A stretch of DNA of 64,000 bases from Russula earlei (GCA_025769875.1 JAGFNK010000172.1:34313-98312); one strand, 5' to 3'. Shown: positions 22,691-36,105, counted from the first letter of the stretch. The notes: a model not told the origin generated them from the letters alone. Program-made: numbers and translations.

Positions 22691-24318
22691 TATACTGTAC
22701 TAATACGACCAACTCTTCATAGCTTGTGACATGTGACAGATTTCGATGACCGACTGACTCTTCAAAGTTGGGAAAACCGTGTGACAAGTCTCACATCTCT
22801 TCAAAGCCCTGATTGGGCCAAGAGGCAACATGTGACATAACGTCAGGACGGCGGTCTGACACACAACTTGAGTGCGAGTCGGGATTTGAACATTAAATCC
22901 TTGTTGAAAATGTTGTGTGCTTTGAGGACCGTGCAGCTACAACCATGACTGCACTGAACAGCTTTATCCCAATAGATGTCCATCAAGCCCTCCTCCCAGA
23001 TCCCAGTCATGAGGCATCAAAAACACTTCACGAGCTTGTTACAGTTGTGAGCCCTGCTGCCAGGAAACTCACATGACTTGTACCGTCTCCCTCCCGCGCC
23101 ACGCGTTCACCCTCCCTTCGCCCTTCATTTCCTTTTCCTTTCCTTCTCTCTCACTGCACTCACCTCTCAATGACATCCCTGCCGCGGTCCTCGCCCCATG
23201 TCAGCAGACTACGACAATGGCTCAAGTTGATCGCCGTCGACGTAACTCACCTCGGTTCCAGCCCACTCGTCCCTCAAGCATCGTCCTCGCCTGCCACATG
23301 TCCACGCACGGACATGAATGACACACATACGTTATCATCAACGCGCTACGCGAGGGCTCGCTGCCCATAGCGTCTCGCCCCCGACGTCATCGCCTCACGC
23401 TCGCGGATTCGCAGTAGGAAGATCAGGATTCTGGAGTAGCACTTTTGTATTTAAGTAGCTACCATCCTGTACAGTAGCTTAGGGAATCAAATCAAGAGCT
23501 TCTGCATCTGCGTTAACCCTCTCATGTGCCAAAGAACACCTCAACTCCCTCAAAATCTCCCGCTTCTCTTTCAAGAACACACACACACACTCTCTCTCTC
23601 GCGCTTGCGCGTCGCGTTCCAGGCACTGATCCCTGCTTGCTCTCAGCTCCTCCCTGTCCGTACCCGCCCTCGGATCAAGCCCCACGAACTCCCCGTGCCC
23701 TGACCTGGCACGCTATACAGTGGACCCAACGTTTTGGGTGGAGATCACACAGCCAATTTCCCGAGGTGGTGTGCCCCACCATGCACCTCCCACACTTACT
23801 TCCCTCGAACAAATGGAGGACCTTGAAGAGAGTGCTATTGATATTCATGGTGATGACAGCGGAGTTCCCATGACAGACATCGTTTCCACGCATACACAAC
23901 TTGAATGCTCTGAATCTATGGATTGCGATGATGATGACGAGCTGTACATACCGGGAGAAGAAGGCGGCCTTGTTTTAACTGCAGATGCAGAGTGTGCTTC
24001 AGTGGAGTCTGTTCAAGGTGAGGTAGTTGATACAACTCAGGCTAGTCAAGCTGTAGAAGGACATGGTAAGCATAAGAAGTGTGCAAACATCCTCTATTCC
24101 TCCAAATTTTGGGTCAGCGAATGATGGGAGTGACACAGACAACGAATTTAGGCACTTTTTTATAATAAATAAATGAATATTCCCATTTAGGAAATTTTTT
24201 AACGATTTTTGTCACAGTCTTCATAACTGGTTGTGACCTGTGACCTGAGCCGTATCTCTTCTCTTCAGAGGGGGCTTGTGACGCGTGACTGAAGAGTTGG
24301 TCGTATTAGTACAGTATA
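22691..24318. mobile_element. Unclassified inverted-repeat DNA element (1.6 kb)
   Basis: The left end TATACTGTACTAATACGACC and the right end are inverted copies over about 30 bp, continuing to AACTCTTCA. Inside each end lie several GTGAC/GTCAC motifs, for example near 22727-22742, 22792-22845, 24232-24243 and 24280-24289. The likely target is TA or TATA, which is ambiguous because TATA is palindromic. No transposase motif is recognised. The longest sensible frame is an acidic ORF at 23720-24124. A CA/CT microsatellite lies at 23578-23603. It may be a non-autonomous DNA transposon. Confidence 0.6.
23720..24124 (+). CDS. Hypothetical acidic ORF inside the inverted-repeat element
   Basis: The 134-codon frame (MDPTFWVEITQPIS to SSKFWVSE) is very acidic in its second half (SMDCDDDDELYIPGEEGG) and ends in a Lys-rich tail. 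No domain is recognised. Its place between the inverted repeats suggests a transposon-borne or captured fragment. It could be one exon of a longer gene, or a chance ORF. Confidence 0.3.
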   Translation: MDPTFWVEITQPISRGGVPHHAPPTLTSLEQMEDLEESAIDIHGDDSGVPMTDIVSTHTQLECSESMDCDDDDELYIPGEEGGLVLTADAECASVESVQGEVVDTTQASQAVEGHGKHKKCANILYSSKFWVSE

Positions 24319-24780
24319 CGCTGCCAGACAACCTCGTGCCCCCCTCATTACCGTGCTGCGGCACCACATCAGACATCGAAGGGTCGGATCACGCGGGCGT
24401 TGCGACTTCCCGTGCAACGTGGGCCGCGGATAGGGCTACCGGTGTCACCACGTCATGTCTTTGTGCCAGCTCTATGACTTGCTGGCACCTTGCTGTCATT
24501 CTGCACGATGTCGCTTTCACATTCGTCCAACACGTTGAGGTCTGGTATCAGCAGGGATGCAGGTACACATCATGTGAATTTCCCAGCCAGGGAGTAAATG
24601 TTTTTTTGAGAATCCAGGCAAAATCGTGCAATAATCAAAATGAAAAATCGTGACAGTCAAAGGTTGCACAATTTTTGAGGTGATTAAGTGCTCAATAAAT
24701 AGAATAAATGACACGGGCTGGTCGTGGGCTGTCAAATTGGCCAAGTGGGAGGGAACTTCATTTCCCTTCCCGCTGTCAAC
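24319..24780. promoter_or_regulatory. Upstream region of the phospholipase D gene
   Basis: Between the inverted-repeat element and the PLD start no other gene is seen. The last 200 bp are AT-rich with AATAAATAGAATAAAT near 24693 and no clear TATA box. The promoter presumably lies here, within 460 bp of a transposon end. Confidence 0.3.
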
Positions 24781-27700
24781 ATGTCCTTCTTTACCCATCT
24801 CGTTGAACGCCTCCCGGAAGGTATACAACGTACGGAAGACACGATCATCGGTCCGTTGTTCAATTCTATTATCCCAGAGTACAATGACGTGCTCACTTTA
24901 TACTGGATCCAGGGATCTTGAACCCGAACAGTGAGATCTAGCATATGCCTATCCCTCGCCCCTGTTTAATCCTAGGGTAGGGAGACATGAGACTCCAGAG
25001 GGAAAGATTAATGATGGTATACGTGAGGAAATCAACGCCAGTCATCGCTTCCAAAGTTTTGCGGGCGAACGAGAACAGAACTGTGTCAAGTGGTAAGACC
25101 TTCTTAGTTGCTAACCGGCCTGTTCTTATCCCCAGATCTCCAGGCACATCGATGGTCATGATTATTTTTATGCCCTCTCTGAGATGCTGGAAAGTGCGAG
25201 GGAATGCATCTTCATCCTGGTGTGGATAATTCCCTGCCCATCATTTTATTGACTTTCGTGCGACCCTGGCCAAGGACTGGTGGTTGACACCTGAGCTTTA
25301 TCTACGTCGTCCCCCTGTGTATCATACAGAGTGGCGTCTTGATAGAGTTCTTCGGCGCAAGGCCCAACAAGGCGTGAAGATTTATGTCATCGTTTACAAG
25401 GAGGTATGCGTGGGTCGCCGTCCCTCATGCCACATCAGTTCTGACTCGCACAAGGTCACTCAAACCATGCATATGAGCTCTTCTCACACCAAAGTAACAC
25501 GATCTATCATCGATTTCACACATTTACAAACCCATAAGGTCTTTTCAGAAAGCCCTCGAGGCCCTCCATCCTAATATTGCGTGCATGCGCCATCCGGATC
25601 ACATTGGATCTAAAGGTGCGTGTATTCTTTTTTTTTTAGCTTGGCTAACGCGTTCTTGGAGATGATGTCGAGCTTTGGTCTCACCACGAGAAAGTTGTCG
25701 TCGTCGATAATCATCGCGCTTGCATTGGCGGCCTTGACATTTGTTTTGGTCGCTGGGACACCCAGAATCACCCACTTGCCGATGTACACCCGACGGATTT
25801 CTCTCGCACCCTTTTTCCCGGCCAGGATTACAACAATGCGCGTGTAACGGATTTCCGGGATGTGAACAATTACGTGAGCGAAACGATTTCTGTGCTGGAA
25901 ACTCCCCGCATGCCGTGGCACGACGTATGCCTCCTAGAATTTTCGTCTGGTGAATGCTGACATCCAGGACCAGGTGCACATGACAATAGATGGCCCCGTT
26001 GTTCTCGACATTGTGCAGCACTTTGTGGAACGATGGAACGAGGTTAAAGGACGCAAGGTGAGCACCTACCCCTACTCGTAAGACCCTTGGCGCTCACTTG
26101 AATGTCCTACTTAGTATGAAGACGACAGGTCTGTTCTTATTATGTTGGTCTTCCCCCCGTCTTGGTTTAATTCTCGAGTTCAAGTCGATATGATTGGCTT
26201 GCGTTCCCACACAACGTGGCAGCCGCCCCGAATGAGGCGATTGTACGCCACCCATATCGCGAGCGATGGCACCGCATTGGTCGCCACTTCAGGCAGCGCT
26301 TTCACCGTCTGCATGGGGACGGAGATTATACATATGATGACAAGTTTTTCTCGAAGCCCCCTCATGGAACATGCCGGGTACAGGTTGTTCGAAGTGTCAG
26401 TGATTGGAGCCATGGCGTTTTGACGGAGCATAGCATTCAGAACGCGTGTGAGACGGACACGTGATATACCATTTGATGCTGGCTGACAACAGTTGACAGA
26501 CATACAAATGATTCGGGAAGCAAGCCACTTCATTTACATCGGTAAGTCGTCTCTACTTTGCGACGGTATCTGCGCCTTAATACCCTTTGTAGAGAACCAG
26601 TTCTTGTATGCCGCGCGTCCTTCACCTACCCCACGGGAAAATTCTGACTGACGCTTGGAGCATCTCGAATACTCAACAGCCAGGGTTGGTGAGGAACCAG
26701 ATCGCCGCCGCTCTTGTCGAACGGATTGTCAGCGCTGCACGATCCGGAAAGAAGTTCAAGGCGGGTATTGTCGACTGTGTTCAGAGCATGTCTAACGCGT
26801 TGCGCGATCTCACATAGGTCATCGTTGTCATACCAGAGCTTCCTGGCTTTGCTGGTGACGTGAAGAGTGAAACTTCCCTCAAGACCATTATGGCTGCGCA
26901 GTACCGCACCATCAACCGCGGCGGAAGTAGTATATTTGAAGCGATTCGTAGGCAAGGGTTCGAACCGTGAGTGCTACCAAGTCAGCTCTGAACCACTCGA
27001 CTCGACGAATCCCCTCATCAGCAACAAATACATCCGATTCTACCATCTACGTGTGTATGACAGGATCAATGCTCCCATGAGTAGATGCTTCCCCTGTCTT
27101 TTAACCCACTCCTCTGATTCCCAATCCAAAGACACGCTCATTGCTGAGATGCAAGCCAACTCGGGCGTCGAGTTCAATGAGGCACAGGTAGCGCTCGCGC
27201 GCCAGTGGATTGGCGACTCGGCAGACCCTAACGCTCCGTCCGAGGTCGAGATCAAGCTTCCTGAGCCAACATCCGAAGGATTTGTCATCAGCGAGAAGAC
27301 GCAGGTGAAGACGCAGAAGTACCCCATTCCTCGCCTGTACAGCGATGCAGTCGCGGTGATTGAGAGGTTCGAGCATGGTGCAAGTGCCCTAATTGGAAGG
27401 CGGCATGATGCCGTCGCAGACACGGTTGGGCAACATGCGTTACAAGACGAAACGGACCTTGCAGATGAGCAGTGGTTGGGAAGCGAGGAAGAGGAGCTTA
27501 ATTCGTACGTGCTCCTCTGGTGCCATGTCTATCTCTACTTACGTATCTCGTGCTGTGGCCAGATACGTATCTGAGATGTCGTATATCCACACCAAACTCA
27601 TGATTGTTGACGATCGCCGAGTCATCGTACGCTATCCCCCTTTTATTGTATATAATTTTGATGATCGTCTTGTTCTCAAGATGGGCTCGGCTAACTTGAA

Positions 27701-28516
27701 CGACCGTAGTCAGAGGGTACGCCATAATAGGACTTACAATCTTTGATTGCTGTTTGGCTCATGAGATAAATACAAGGGTGACGGCGACTCGGAGATCGCT
27801 CTAGTCGTGGAGGACGAAGATTACATTCCAAGCATGATGGATGGGCGCCAATACAGTGCTGCCCGCTTTGCCGCGTCACTTCGGCGCAAGCTCTTCCGCC
27901 GTGCGTGTTCTCTGTTGCACGAGGGCTCATATTGAGGTCATGTTGATGTAGAACATCTCGGTTTGATTCCTCCACAGAACGTGACCTCACGCCACGAACA
28001 CGTTACGTCGTTCATGCGTCCCGCACCAGAGCCGAACGAGGACGAGACAAATCTAGAGGATGATACGCGCGTCGTAGACCCATTGTCCGATGCACTGTTA
28101 AACCTGCTGGACACGACCGCCAGAGTGAACCGTGAAGTGTTCACAGAGCTCTTTCGTCTAGTGCCAACCAACCTGGTGCACAATTGGAATGCATATGAGG
28201 TAAGTGAGCGTCGCTGCTCGTGCGCTCTATATGTACGCTTGGGGACCCGATGTGTTTGTGAAGTTATACAAGCCAAAATGCAAAGTGGGCCACGTCGTCC
28301 CTGGAGTACCGCTCCACCGCGTGAAGGATCGCCTTGCGCTTGTACGTGGATCAATCGTCGAAGCGCCCCTTGTGAGTTGTCTTTTCTGCTGTAAGCTCCA
28401 CTTGGAGTTCCTGGTCTTACTTCTGAGATTCACAGGACTTTCTAATTGATGATAATGAACTTGTGGAAGGACCGGAGTGGAGCAAGTTGAATCCCACACT
28501 TCCTATATATATCTGA
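24781..28516 (+). CDS. Phospholipase D (fungal Spo14/PLD1 type)
   Basis: It hydrolyses phosphatidylcholine to phosphatidic acid and choline in membrane signalling and trafficking. Two HKD motifs are visible: HEKVVVVDN plus IGGLD (near 25690-25745) and HTKLMIVDD plus [11 protein letters not shown] (near 27590-27715). Flanking family blocks are [48 protein letters not shown] and [13 protein letters not shown]. The C-terminus VEAPLDFLIDD ends at TGA 28514-28516. About 17-20 short introns are needed, e.g. 25095-25145. There is no PX or PH domain, as is common in short fungal forms. ATG 24781 ([13 protein letters not shown]) is the likely start. The intron near 26763 appears to begin GC rather than GT. 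Confidence 0.93.
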
Positions 28517-28916
28517 GCATGCAAGGTGAAGGGAATGACCACCCAGGAATTGACATTATCATGTAAGCGGTATGATTGTACCCTCACAACCGGTGGCTCC
28601 ACACCCATTTAGTAATAATAGCGTTCCGGCCTCAGGTGCCGGCATTCATTCTTGCCATATCTTCGCATCATAATTCGCGTCCTCATCCAGCAACCTCGGA
28701 CATTTAAAAAGATGACAGATCTTTCTGTAATCGGCGGTCCCTCCGTTGTTTGCCCACCACATAGGACACTGGGAGTTCAGCACTTGTTCGCAACGCAACT
28801 TTTGGTACGTTCCTTTCACTTGAAACGTGACAGCAGTCCTAGTGATCTTTTCGCCTATTCCTCACGGTGTCTGCGAATCATCGCCCAGCACTCACACTCT
28901 TTCAAGGCCATCCGCC

Positions 28917-31900
28917 ATGTCCTATCAGCCACCCTCCGCGGATCCGTCATCTGGCAATCGATCAACAGGCGTGGCCCATGCTCCTGGGAATCGCACTCCG
29001 CGTCGCGTTCAGTGGGCCAGTGCAGTCGATGACGATGACGACGTGGGCAGGCTACGTGACCGTGGTCCTGAGAGTCAAGTAGCTTCGACGCATGAGCTAG
29101 ATGAAACTGGCCTTGACGTGAGTAAAAAGTCTGCTGCTTGCTTGCTTTCTCACTGTTCCTTTGTTCACAGTCTGCCGCCTTCCGAACGCTTGCCCATGCT
29201 CTCGAACGTCATAGCTCAAGCTCCGCATCACCAATTCACGCCACATCTACTTTCCAACCACCTGGACCGTCAACATGGCATACGACTTCCTCCGCAGACT
29301 CGCCCGTGCCTACTTCTCCAAGCCTTCTGGGCTCTAAACTTAACATCCCCGGCGAGGTGTTCATCGAACACCATGAACGTGCAGGGCTTCCAGTGCTGCG
29401 CCGTGAAAACAAAGCAGAGGGGTTTTATGACAGCCAAGTACGCGCCGCCGATGTCGTCCGCGCTCATTCCAGAAACCCGTTCTCGAAGCGTTTCTATCAC
29501 AGACGCTCCCGCTCCACTCAGGCGTTGTCTAAAGAAGGCGATGACCGAGAGGAAACAGCTGATACGACCCTTCCAATGGCGCGCACGCGCGGAGGCATAC
29601 TTGCCGCGTTGCTCACCTTATACGACCAGGACTCTGACCTGGCCTCCGTATCGGACTCAGTGACAACCGCATCCACCAGAACTCCAGAACCACACGCGCG
29701 TGTCTCCCCGACTCATTCCTTTTTTGAACCTGTGTCTGCGTCTGGGAGGCGGCTAGCGACCTTACCCAAGGCCTTACACCTGCCAGAGGCACGTCCACGC
29801 AGGGAACGCAACGCTGCGGGGGTCTGGGGCCCACTGATTACCAGTACAACGGGTACACTCGTAGGCGCGGCTGCGCCCACACACAGTACCATTGCGCCAG
29901 ATGCCAAGCGGCCTGGGTATCACCTCTCCCGGTGAGTACACTATCTTTGTTTAGCGACTTCCCTCGGGGCTGGACTGGATGTCTTTTCACAGATACTCTC
30001 TCGACAGCCATGTTCCCAAGGCTCCCCCGAGTGCCTCTTCGAAAAGACCACGAAGCATGTTATCTGAAGCAGGCTCTCAACATCAGTCGGCCTCATCATC
30101 GCCTTCGCAAACCCCCACTCACCCCAATTTGCACTTTGACGCCGTTCCCTCCGAGTCTGCTTCGTTGCCACCTCATGGTCATCATACAACTTGGGCCGAA
30201 AACTGGCGCGACCTATCCAAGCGCGGGATTAACCATGCTCGTCACTCCCCTGACGCGCACATGGCAACCAACAGCGAAGGTTTGGATGAGAAAGGCTACC
30301 TTACCACTGACACCGAGAATGAGGCGAGACGAGATCTGAGGACCTGGAGACGCGAGAGGAAGAAGCGACGACGCAAGGCGGAGATCTACGTGAGTGGTCC
30401 GTTCATTCATGCTGTCCGCACAGGCTCAATCGCCCTTCAGATCACTCGCCATATTTCGTCACTTATCTCTCGACAAACGTTTGTTTTGAAGCTAGCCCGT
30501 GCTATGATGATGTTTGGTGGTCCGACACATCGGCTTCAGGCCCAGATACAAAGCACGGCGCGTGTGCTTGATATCTCGCTGTCATGCCTTTACCTCCCAG
30601 ATGTGATGCTGATAGCGTTTGATGACGACGTCACGAGCACAAGCAACGTGAAGCTGATACGCCAAGGGTCCTCCTTGGACCTAGGCAAATTACAAGACGC
30701 ACACAAGGTATACTGGAGAGTATGTGTCTAGAACGGAGGTTATCAAAAGGGCGACTGAAGCGCCAATACAGGTTATCCACGATGAGATGCCTGCCACAGA
30801 CGCATCAGCCGCATTAGATGCACTCATGCTTTCAAGGCCTTTGTATCCTCCCCAGCAACTCATCTTCTTCGGGGGGATGGCATCCGCTTCGATCTGTAGC
30901 GTGTCGTTTAATGGCTCGTTCATCGATAGTCTCGCCTCGTTCCTATTGGGTGCACTGCTCGTTTTCATTCAGATATTATCTGTGAGAAACGAATTATACT
31001 CCAACGTGTTTGAGTGCGTGGCTTCACTGTGGTCGATTCTTTCACGTAAGATGCAGAATTACACAGGATCACAATAGCCACCCTCTTGAGCTTCCTTTCT
31101 GCCGCCTTGGCTCAGACTCACAAATTTTGTTACTCAGCAGTCGCGTCCTCGTCAGTCGTCCTTATTCTGCCGGTAGGTGGTCCTTCATCTCGCCCTCAAA
31201 GTTCTAGTACACTCTTCTTAAGGGCTTCATCGTTCTCTGTGGATCACTCGAACTTTCTTCACGTAACATCGTTGCCGGAGCAGTACGCTTGTGCTATGCC
31301 CTTGTTTATTCGCTCTTCCTCGGCTTTGGACTCGCAATTGGCGCCCAAATCTACGAGAAAATGACTGGCCTTACGATTTTTGGGCCAGAGGACTATCTTT
31401 GTTCGAAGAGCCATAGCAACGCGCCATGGTTTAGAAAGACGCCTTCCCACTTCTGGGGTAGGCTCGTCACGCCTAAGCTAGCCTGCTGCACATCTGACTT
31501 TTGTCCAGCTTACCTCACCGTACCTATGTTTTCGCTATTCCTCAGTCTACGGAACCAAGCCCCATTGTACCGTAAGGAGCTGGTGGGACATCATCTATCT
31601 CCTGCTGAATGGCCCACGCTGAGTTAACGACCTGGATAGGCTGTCCTCGTGGCAATTTCGTGTGTTGGTTGGGTCACCAATCACTTTGTCAGTACTAGGT
31701 TCCCGAATCAGAGCGATATCAGTGCCGCGGTAGGGTGGGTGCTTGTCGATCCTTTTCCTGCGATCCCTGGTTGTTTGACGTCTAGTCACACAGTGCGTTT
31801 GCCGTAGGGGTCATTGCAAACGTATACGGTCGCTTCTTTCGCGGTAATGCCTTCGCTGTTATGGTATGCCTTTCATCTGAGCATCACCAAAGTTGAAATT

Positions 31901-32148
31901 AAACCGGATGTTTGAATCAGATCACAGGTATACTGTTTCAACTGCCGTCTGGCCTCGGGAATGGTGGTCTGCTGCATTTTGCATCCCAACAGGCCTCCGG
32001 TAGCTCCACATCGTACTTGACTGGATTCCAGGTCGCCCTGCAATTGATTTCGGTGTCGATCGGGTTGACTGTTGGACTGGGGATCTCACTCGCACTCGTT
32101 TTTCCCATCCAATCGCGGAAGCGTAAGGGTGGTGTCTTCAGCCTTTAA
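28917..32148 (+). CDS. Prm10/ThrE-type multi-pass membrane transporter
   Basis: This is a pheromone-regulated membrane protein 10 homologue; its ThrE domains are related to bacterial threonine/serine exporters, while the fungal substrate is not established. A long disordered N-terminus (MSYQPPSADPSSGNRSTG, then Ser/Pro-rich to about 30360) precedes a basic run RRERKKRRRKAEIY. The ThrE domain follows: FVLKLARAMMMFGGPTHRL, then DLGKL, FNGSFIDSLASFLLGALLV, SAVASSSVVLILP, then LFLGFGLAIGAQIYEKM. The C-terminal ThrE_2-like part ends GISLALVFPIQSRKRKGG, with TAA at 32146-32148. About ten hydrophobic segments are predicted. Introns of 45-65 nt are clear at 29119, 29934, 30390, 30721, 31014 and 31171. 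Confidence 0.9.
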
Positions 32149-33417
32149 TATTTTCTTTGTTACATGGTCCTTACCAACTGTGGACATCACAATGGCATAC
32201 TTGTGCGGACCCATTATGTGTGTGGCTTGTACTAGGCTCCATTCGATCGACTTTCAGAAGTTGTGCCCGATAGGATGACCGTCACGGTAGACCCTTCAGA
32301 GTCGCAATTGTTCGGGAGCCAATTTCTGACAATCCGCGAAGTAGGGCCCCGTGATCCATCAAGACAAGACCCGGATATCATTTTGATCGATATCAGGTCC
32401 CAACAACAGGTCAACCCGGTAATGGTGAATATCATAGAATCGGATGCCCAAAGTGCGATCATGACCGGATTCCTCAGTTGTCAACAATTCTCTCATCGGT
32501 TTGTCAGGCGCTCGCATGACGCCCGTGGCGTGAGTGAGGTTGCTTGGATCTCTAAATCCTTGAGGAAGGTCGTCTACCTGCTATCCCTACATGGACACAG
32601 CGTCAGCATAGTACAGCACTGGCACAATCAAATTCCGAGAATCCGAGCCTGACATTGGTGGTTCCGAGTCGGCCAAACCCTCTGTCGGACGTTTCAGCAG
32701 GCCCGAAAGCTTTTGTTTCATTTTTGTTTCATTGGAAAGATTCCCGGCCACACATGAATTCTTGGGCGAAGAAAATTTGCATGAACTATTGCGTAAGTGC
32801 GTAAGGATGAACCCTCGTGTGCCTCTTGGCTATCACAATCAGCAGGGCCGCGGGGTCGTCCCACGGCAGTTGCTGCCCGCGTTGACAGGTCAGATCCAGG
32901 TCAGATCAAACATCGACAGAATCACACACAAGTAAACAAGAAACTTTCGTCATATATAGAATAAATCGATTATGATGGTGATTGGGTATATAACGATCAA
33001 CGAGCCAACCGTAACGAGAAAATATACGTTGCGATAATCGGGATCGTCAGCCCCGTGCGCGGTGTCCCGACACCGCCCGTGATACGCGGAAATCATAAAA
33101 TGACATGAAAGAAGGTATAAAAAAAGGGTCTTTAATGTTTAGGCCAATGGGAAGGGACAAAGAAACAATGTGATAATGTATAACGGACAAGACGGCACGA
33201 TTCCACAGCCGGAAACGTAACTAGTCGGTCAAGGGGAGGGAGTAGGAAGCGTCGGGGACGCCACATACGTACAACGGGGTATGAAACCCCGTAGAATAAC
33301 CAGAATAATGAGGGATTGACGCACGGGGTGGAAATGAATGCCGCTCTTCAGCGCGTCTTCCTTGCACCGCTGACGGTCGACGATTCAAAATACATGAGAA
33401 CACGCTAGGGCAGCGCC
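32149..33417. other. Intergenic region, no assignable gene
   Basis: Frames of up to 130 codons exist on both strands (for example 32263-32652 plus and 32232-32462 minus), but none shows a domain, convincing intron joins or a good start. The region lies between convergent genes (Prm10 plus, membrane protein minus) and probably contains both 3' UTRs. Confidence 0.5.
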
Positions 33418-35176
33418 CTAATGTGTCCCTCCGTACGCATCGTCATCCATGAAGCTAAATTGGCTCCCTGCCGTGGTACGTTTGTCGCTGCGGTCGCTGA
33501 CTCCCATGTGTATTTGTGAATGCCTTGGCGAGTAGAGCGTACGCATACCTCCGTGCGCGCTAGCACCAGCGTACGTCGGTGACGGAACGGTTGGCCCCAT
33601 CAAAATGCCAGGGGTTTTAACGGCACGACGTTCGGCATACGCGCGAAGCATGTCATCGGGAGACATCGCATCCGCCGGCATGGGCTGCATTGGCATGAAA
33701 GTCGACATGGAAGAGCCAGACTCGGGGCTGTGTGGGCTGTGGGTAGGGGATGGGATGGTCGGAAAAGTGGCGGACTGAGCGGAGAAGAGGAGTTCAGGCT
33801 CTCCCTCGCCTTCAACGTTGGAAGAAGGATCACAAGTACGCATCACTGGAATCAAGGGGTCAGATCAAAGTGGGAAGTAAAGAGGAAGGTACACACTACG
33901 AAGGGCAGGGATGACTGCTTCAACACTCGGTCGAGAAACGGTCTCCTCTCCTGCCAAGCGAGCTTGAATATCCTCAATGCTTAGAGTCTCAGGGCCGTTG
34001 GTCTGGGTAGGCGACAATGACTCATCGTGTTCCGAGTCAGGAGTTACGGACTGTGAGATCTCCCACTTGCGATCCGGGAGGGGCGGAACGATGGACGTGT
34101 GAAAGGCGCGGCTGGTAACGGTACGACGGCTGTCCAAACTCGGGCGCACATCAGGTGCAAAAGAGACACGCGATACACGCTCAGCCAGGATCTGTGAGGA
34201 AGTGACAGAAGAGCGAAGCTGCGTCATGCCATTGCTCTGACGGGGTAGGACCGTGAAAGCCCTTGAACCGATACCTGCTTGACCGCCTTCGACTGCGACA
34301 GTGACAGCAGAGGCGGGGCGGAGGTTGCCAAAGGAAAAGGCTGAAGCCCGATGATTTGTGTCGACAGTAAGGCTGCTGCGGATGGCGGCGTGCGCACCAG
34401 CGACAGAGATAGGTTTCCAGTCGGTGGAGATGGTGCTCATGCGTCTGTCGAGAGCCTCACTCCACCGCCTGCGACTCACTTTACCGCGCTCGCGTTTGAA
34501 CTTGACATAGGCGGCTAAAATTAATCCAACGATGAGAAGAGGCATCATAACAGCAGCGGCAACTCTGCCCCCGGAGACGTGTTTGTTGGCGTAAAGAGTA
34601 TTATTGACGACAGTAACGGGACTATCGGGCTTGGATGTGTCAGCGGACTCAGGGGTACCACCAGAGGAAGGAGGTTGATAGGTGACCGTAAAGATGGGAC
34701 CCGCAGGGAAAGGAGCCAGGAAAGGAGGGGTGTTGGAAGGGACGATGGAGAGCTGAAGATTGACGGATTGAGTAGAATTCCACCACTTGGGTTCGAAGGG
34801 GGTCTGAAAAGAACCGGAGAGGCAGTCGACATTGTGCCAAGCATGGATGCGAGTGGTGCTAACGCCGGGGGCATAGAGGTATATGTCGGCGTAGGTTGAA
34901 TTGAGACAAGACGAATCCCAAGTAATATCGATAGGTGTGGTGTACGAAAAGGACTGAGATTGAGTAGGGGATTTGTAAAAACCGCCATTGGTACAGGCTA
35001 AAGGGGATATTAGAATGAAGGATCACGTGAATTGGATCAAGAAAGCCAGGTGCACTCATGGTGATGGCACCAGGGCTGGGAAGGGGCGAAGATATGGGGG
35101 GGGGATGCTTACATTGACTGGCACGCCGCTCGGGGGTGTTATGAACGAACGGCCTACCCATACGAAAGTGGGCCAT
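33418..35176 (-). CDS. Conserved basidiomycete single-pass membrane protein
   Basis: Exon 1 (ATG at 35176, MAHFRMGRPFVHNTP) joins through an intron at about 35000-35110 to a Cys/Trp-containing ectodomain (CTNGGFYKSP, IDITWDSSCLN, DIYLYAPG, WHNVDCLSGSF, FEPKWWNST). A transmembrane helix comes next (AAAVMMPLLIVGLILAAYV near 34510-34565) and then a basic stop-transfer (KFKRERGKVSRRRW). The cytoplasmic tail is long, Ser/Thr/Pro-rich and probably phosphorylated. A second intron (33848-33895) joins VIPALR to MMRTCDPSSN. The stop is at 33418-33420. I know similar unnamed proteins in Agaricomycetes but no function. There is no clear signal peptide; a missed upstream exon is possible. Confidence 0.8.
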
Positions 35177-36105
35177 TGATGTCTTGATGTAAAGGTAAAG
35201 AAAGAAAGAAAAGAAAGAGAGAGAGAGAGAAAGGAGTGGGCCCGCTAGACGAGCGGAGTGGAAGGGAAAGGAAAAAGGAAGAAGAGAGGGGAGAATGGAA
35301 GGAGGTGAGACTAGTTCCTTGCCGGTCCAGCTTTGATTTGATCTTTATGTCACCCCGACCGACTTGAGGCCACATCTCAATCATCACCCACGATCTATCT
35401 ACCCCTACAGCGGCCGCCGTGGCCCGTACTCAGCCGCGGGCCACGAACGAATCTGTTGGTCTACTGTATCGTCTGCCTGTTATATCAGTATGTCGTCGCG
35501 AAGACGACTCGTATGACGGCATGTTTCTTCCCAGGTGTAGCACCTTGACGACGACAAAGGTTTGTTTTCTCCGGAAGGCCATGACGGATCTTAAACACCT
35601 AGCGAATGATGTGACGGCTGACACAAGTATATGTTCCACCACGATGTATGCTATCCTGTCCCGTATCGCTACATCATCACACCCCTTTTCCCGAGGCAGG
35701 TGCGTGATACTCGTGCGGAGATAAGTCCGCACTATCTAGATACCCACCATCGCACATCATGGCGGCTACGCAACTCTTTCAACAAATACACTTTTACCAA
35801 CCAGACATCGATCTATTGGTCTGTAAGTTTCCAAGTTCTCAAGTCACACAACCTGACGGAGATTGCTTGCATACGGCTTTGCGCGGAGTTTGGGGTAGGA
35901 CCAGGGTGGAGCGCTGTGCTTGCTGGGCATGTAAGACTCGTTGATGTGACCTCCTCAAGTCTTTGGCGATGATGATCGACGAACACCACTGAAAGACACC
36001 TATCATCGAGGGAGGGAGGTGATATTGAAATACAGAGTGCAGTTAAAGAGATGTTTCAGATAACGTCAATATGACAGCAGCCAGGGCAACGGGTACGTCG
36101 AGTGT
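35177..36105. other. Intergenic region with a purine-rich tract
   Basis: Bases 35195-35300 are a GA-rich run on the plus strand (AAAGAAAGAGAGAGAG type), just upstream of the reverse membrane-protein gene and possibly part of its promoter as a CT tract. The small forward ORFs 35419-35972 show no domain. Confidence 0.5.

Noticed and set aside
22868..22950. tRNA-like T-arm (GGGATTTGAAC) on the reverse strand
   Set aside because: The flanking bases cannot form the T-stem and no matching D or acceptor stem is found.
32263..32652. 130-codon forward ORF downstream of Prm10
   Set aside because: No domain, non-ATG-like start region, no intron support; probably 3' UTR or chance.
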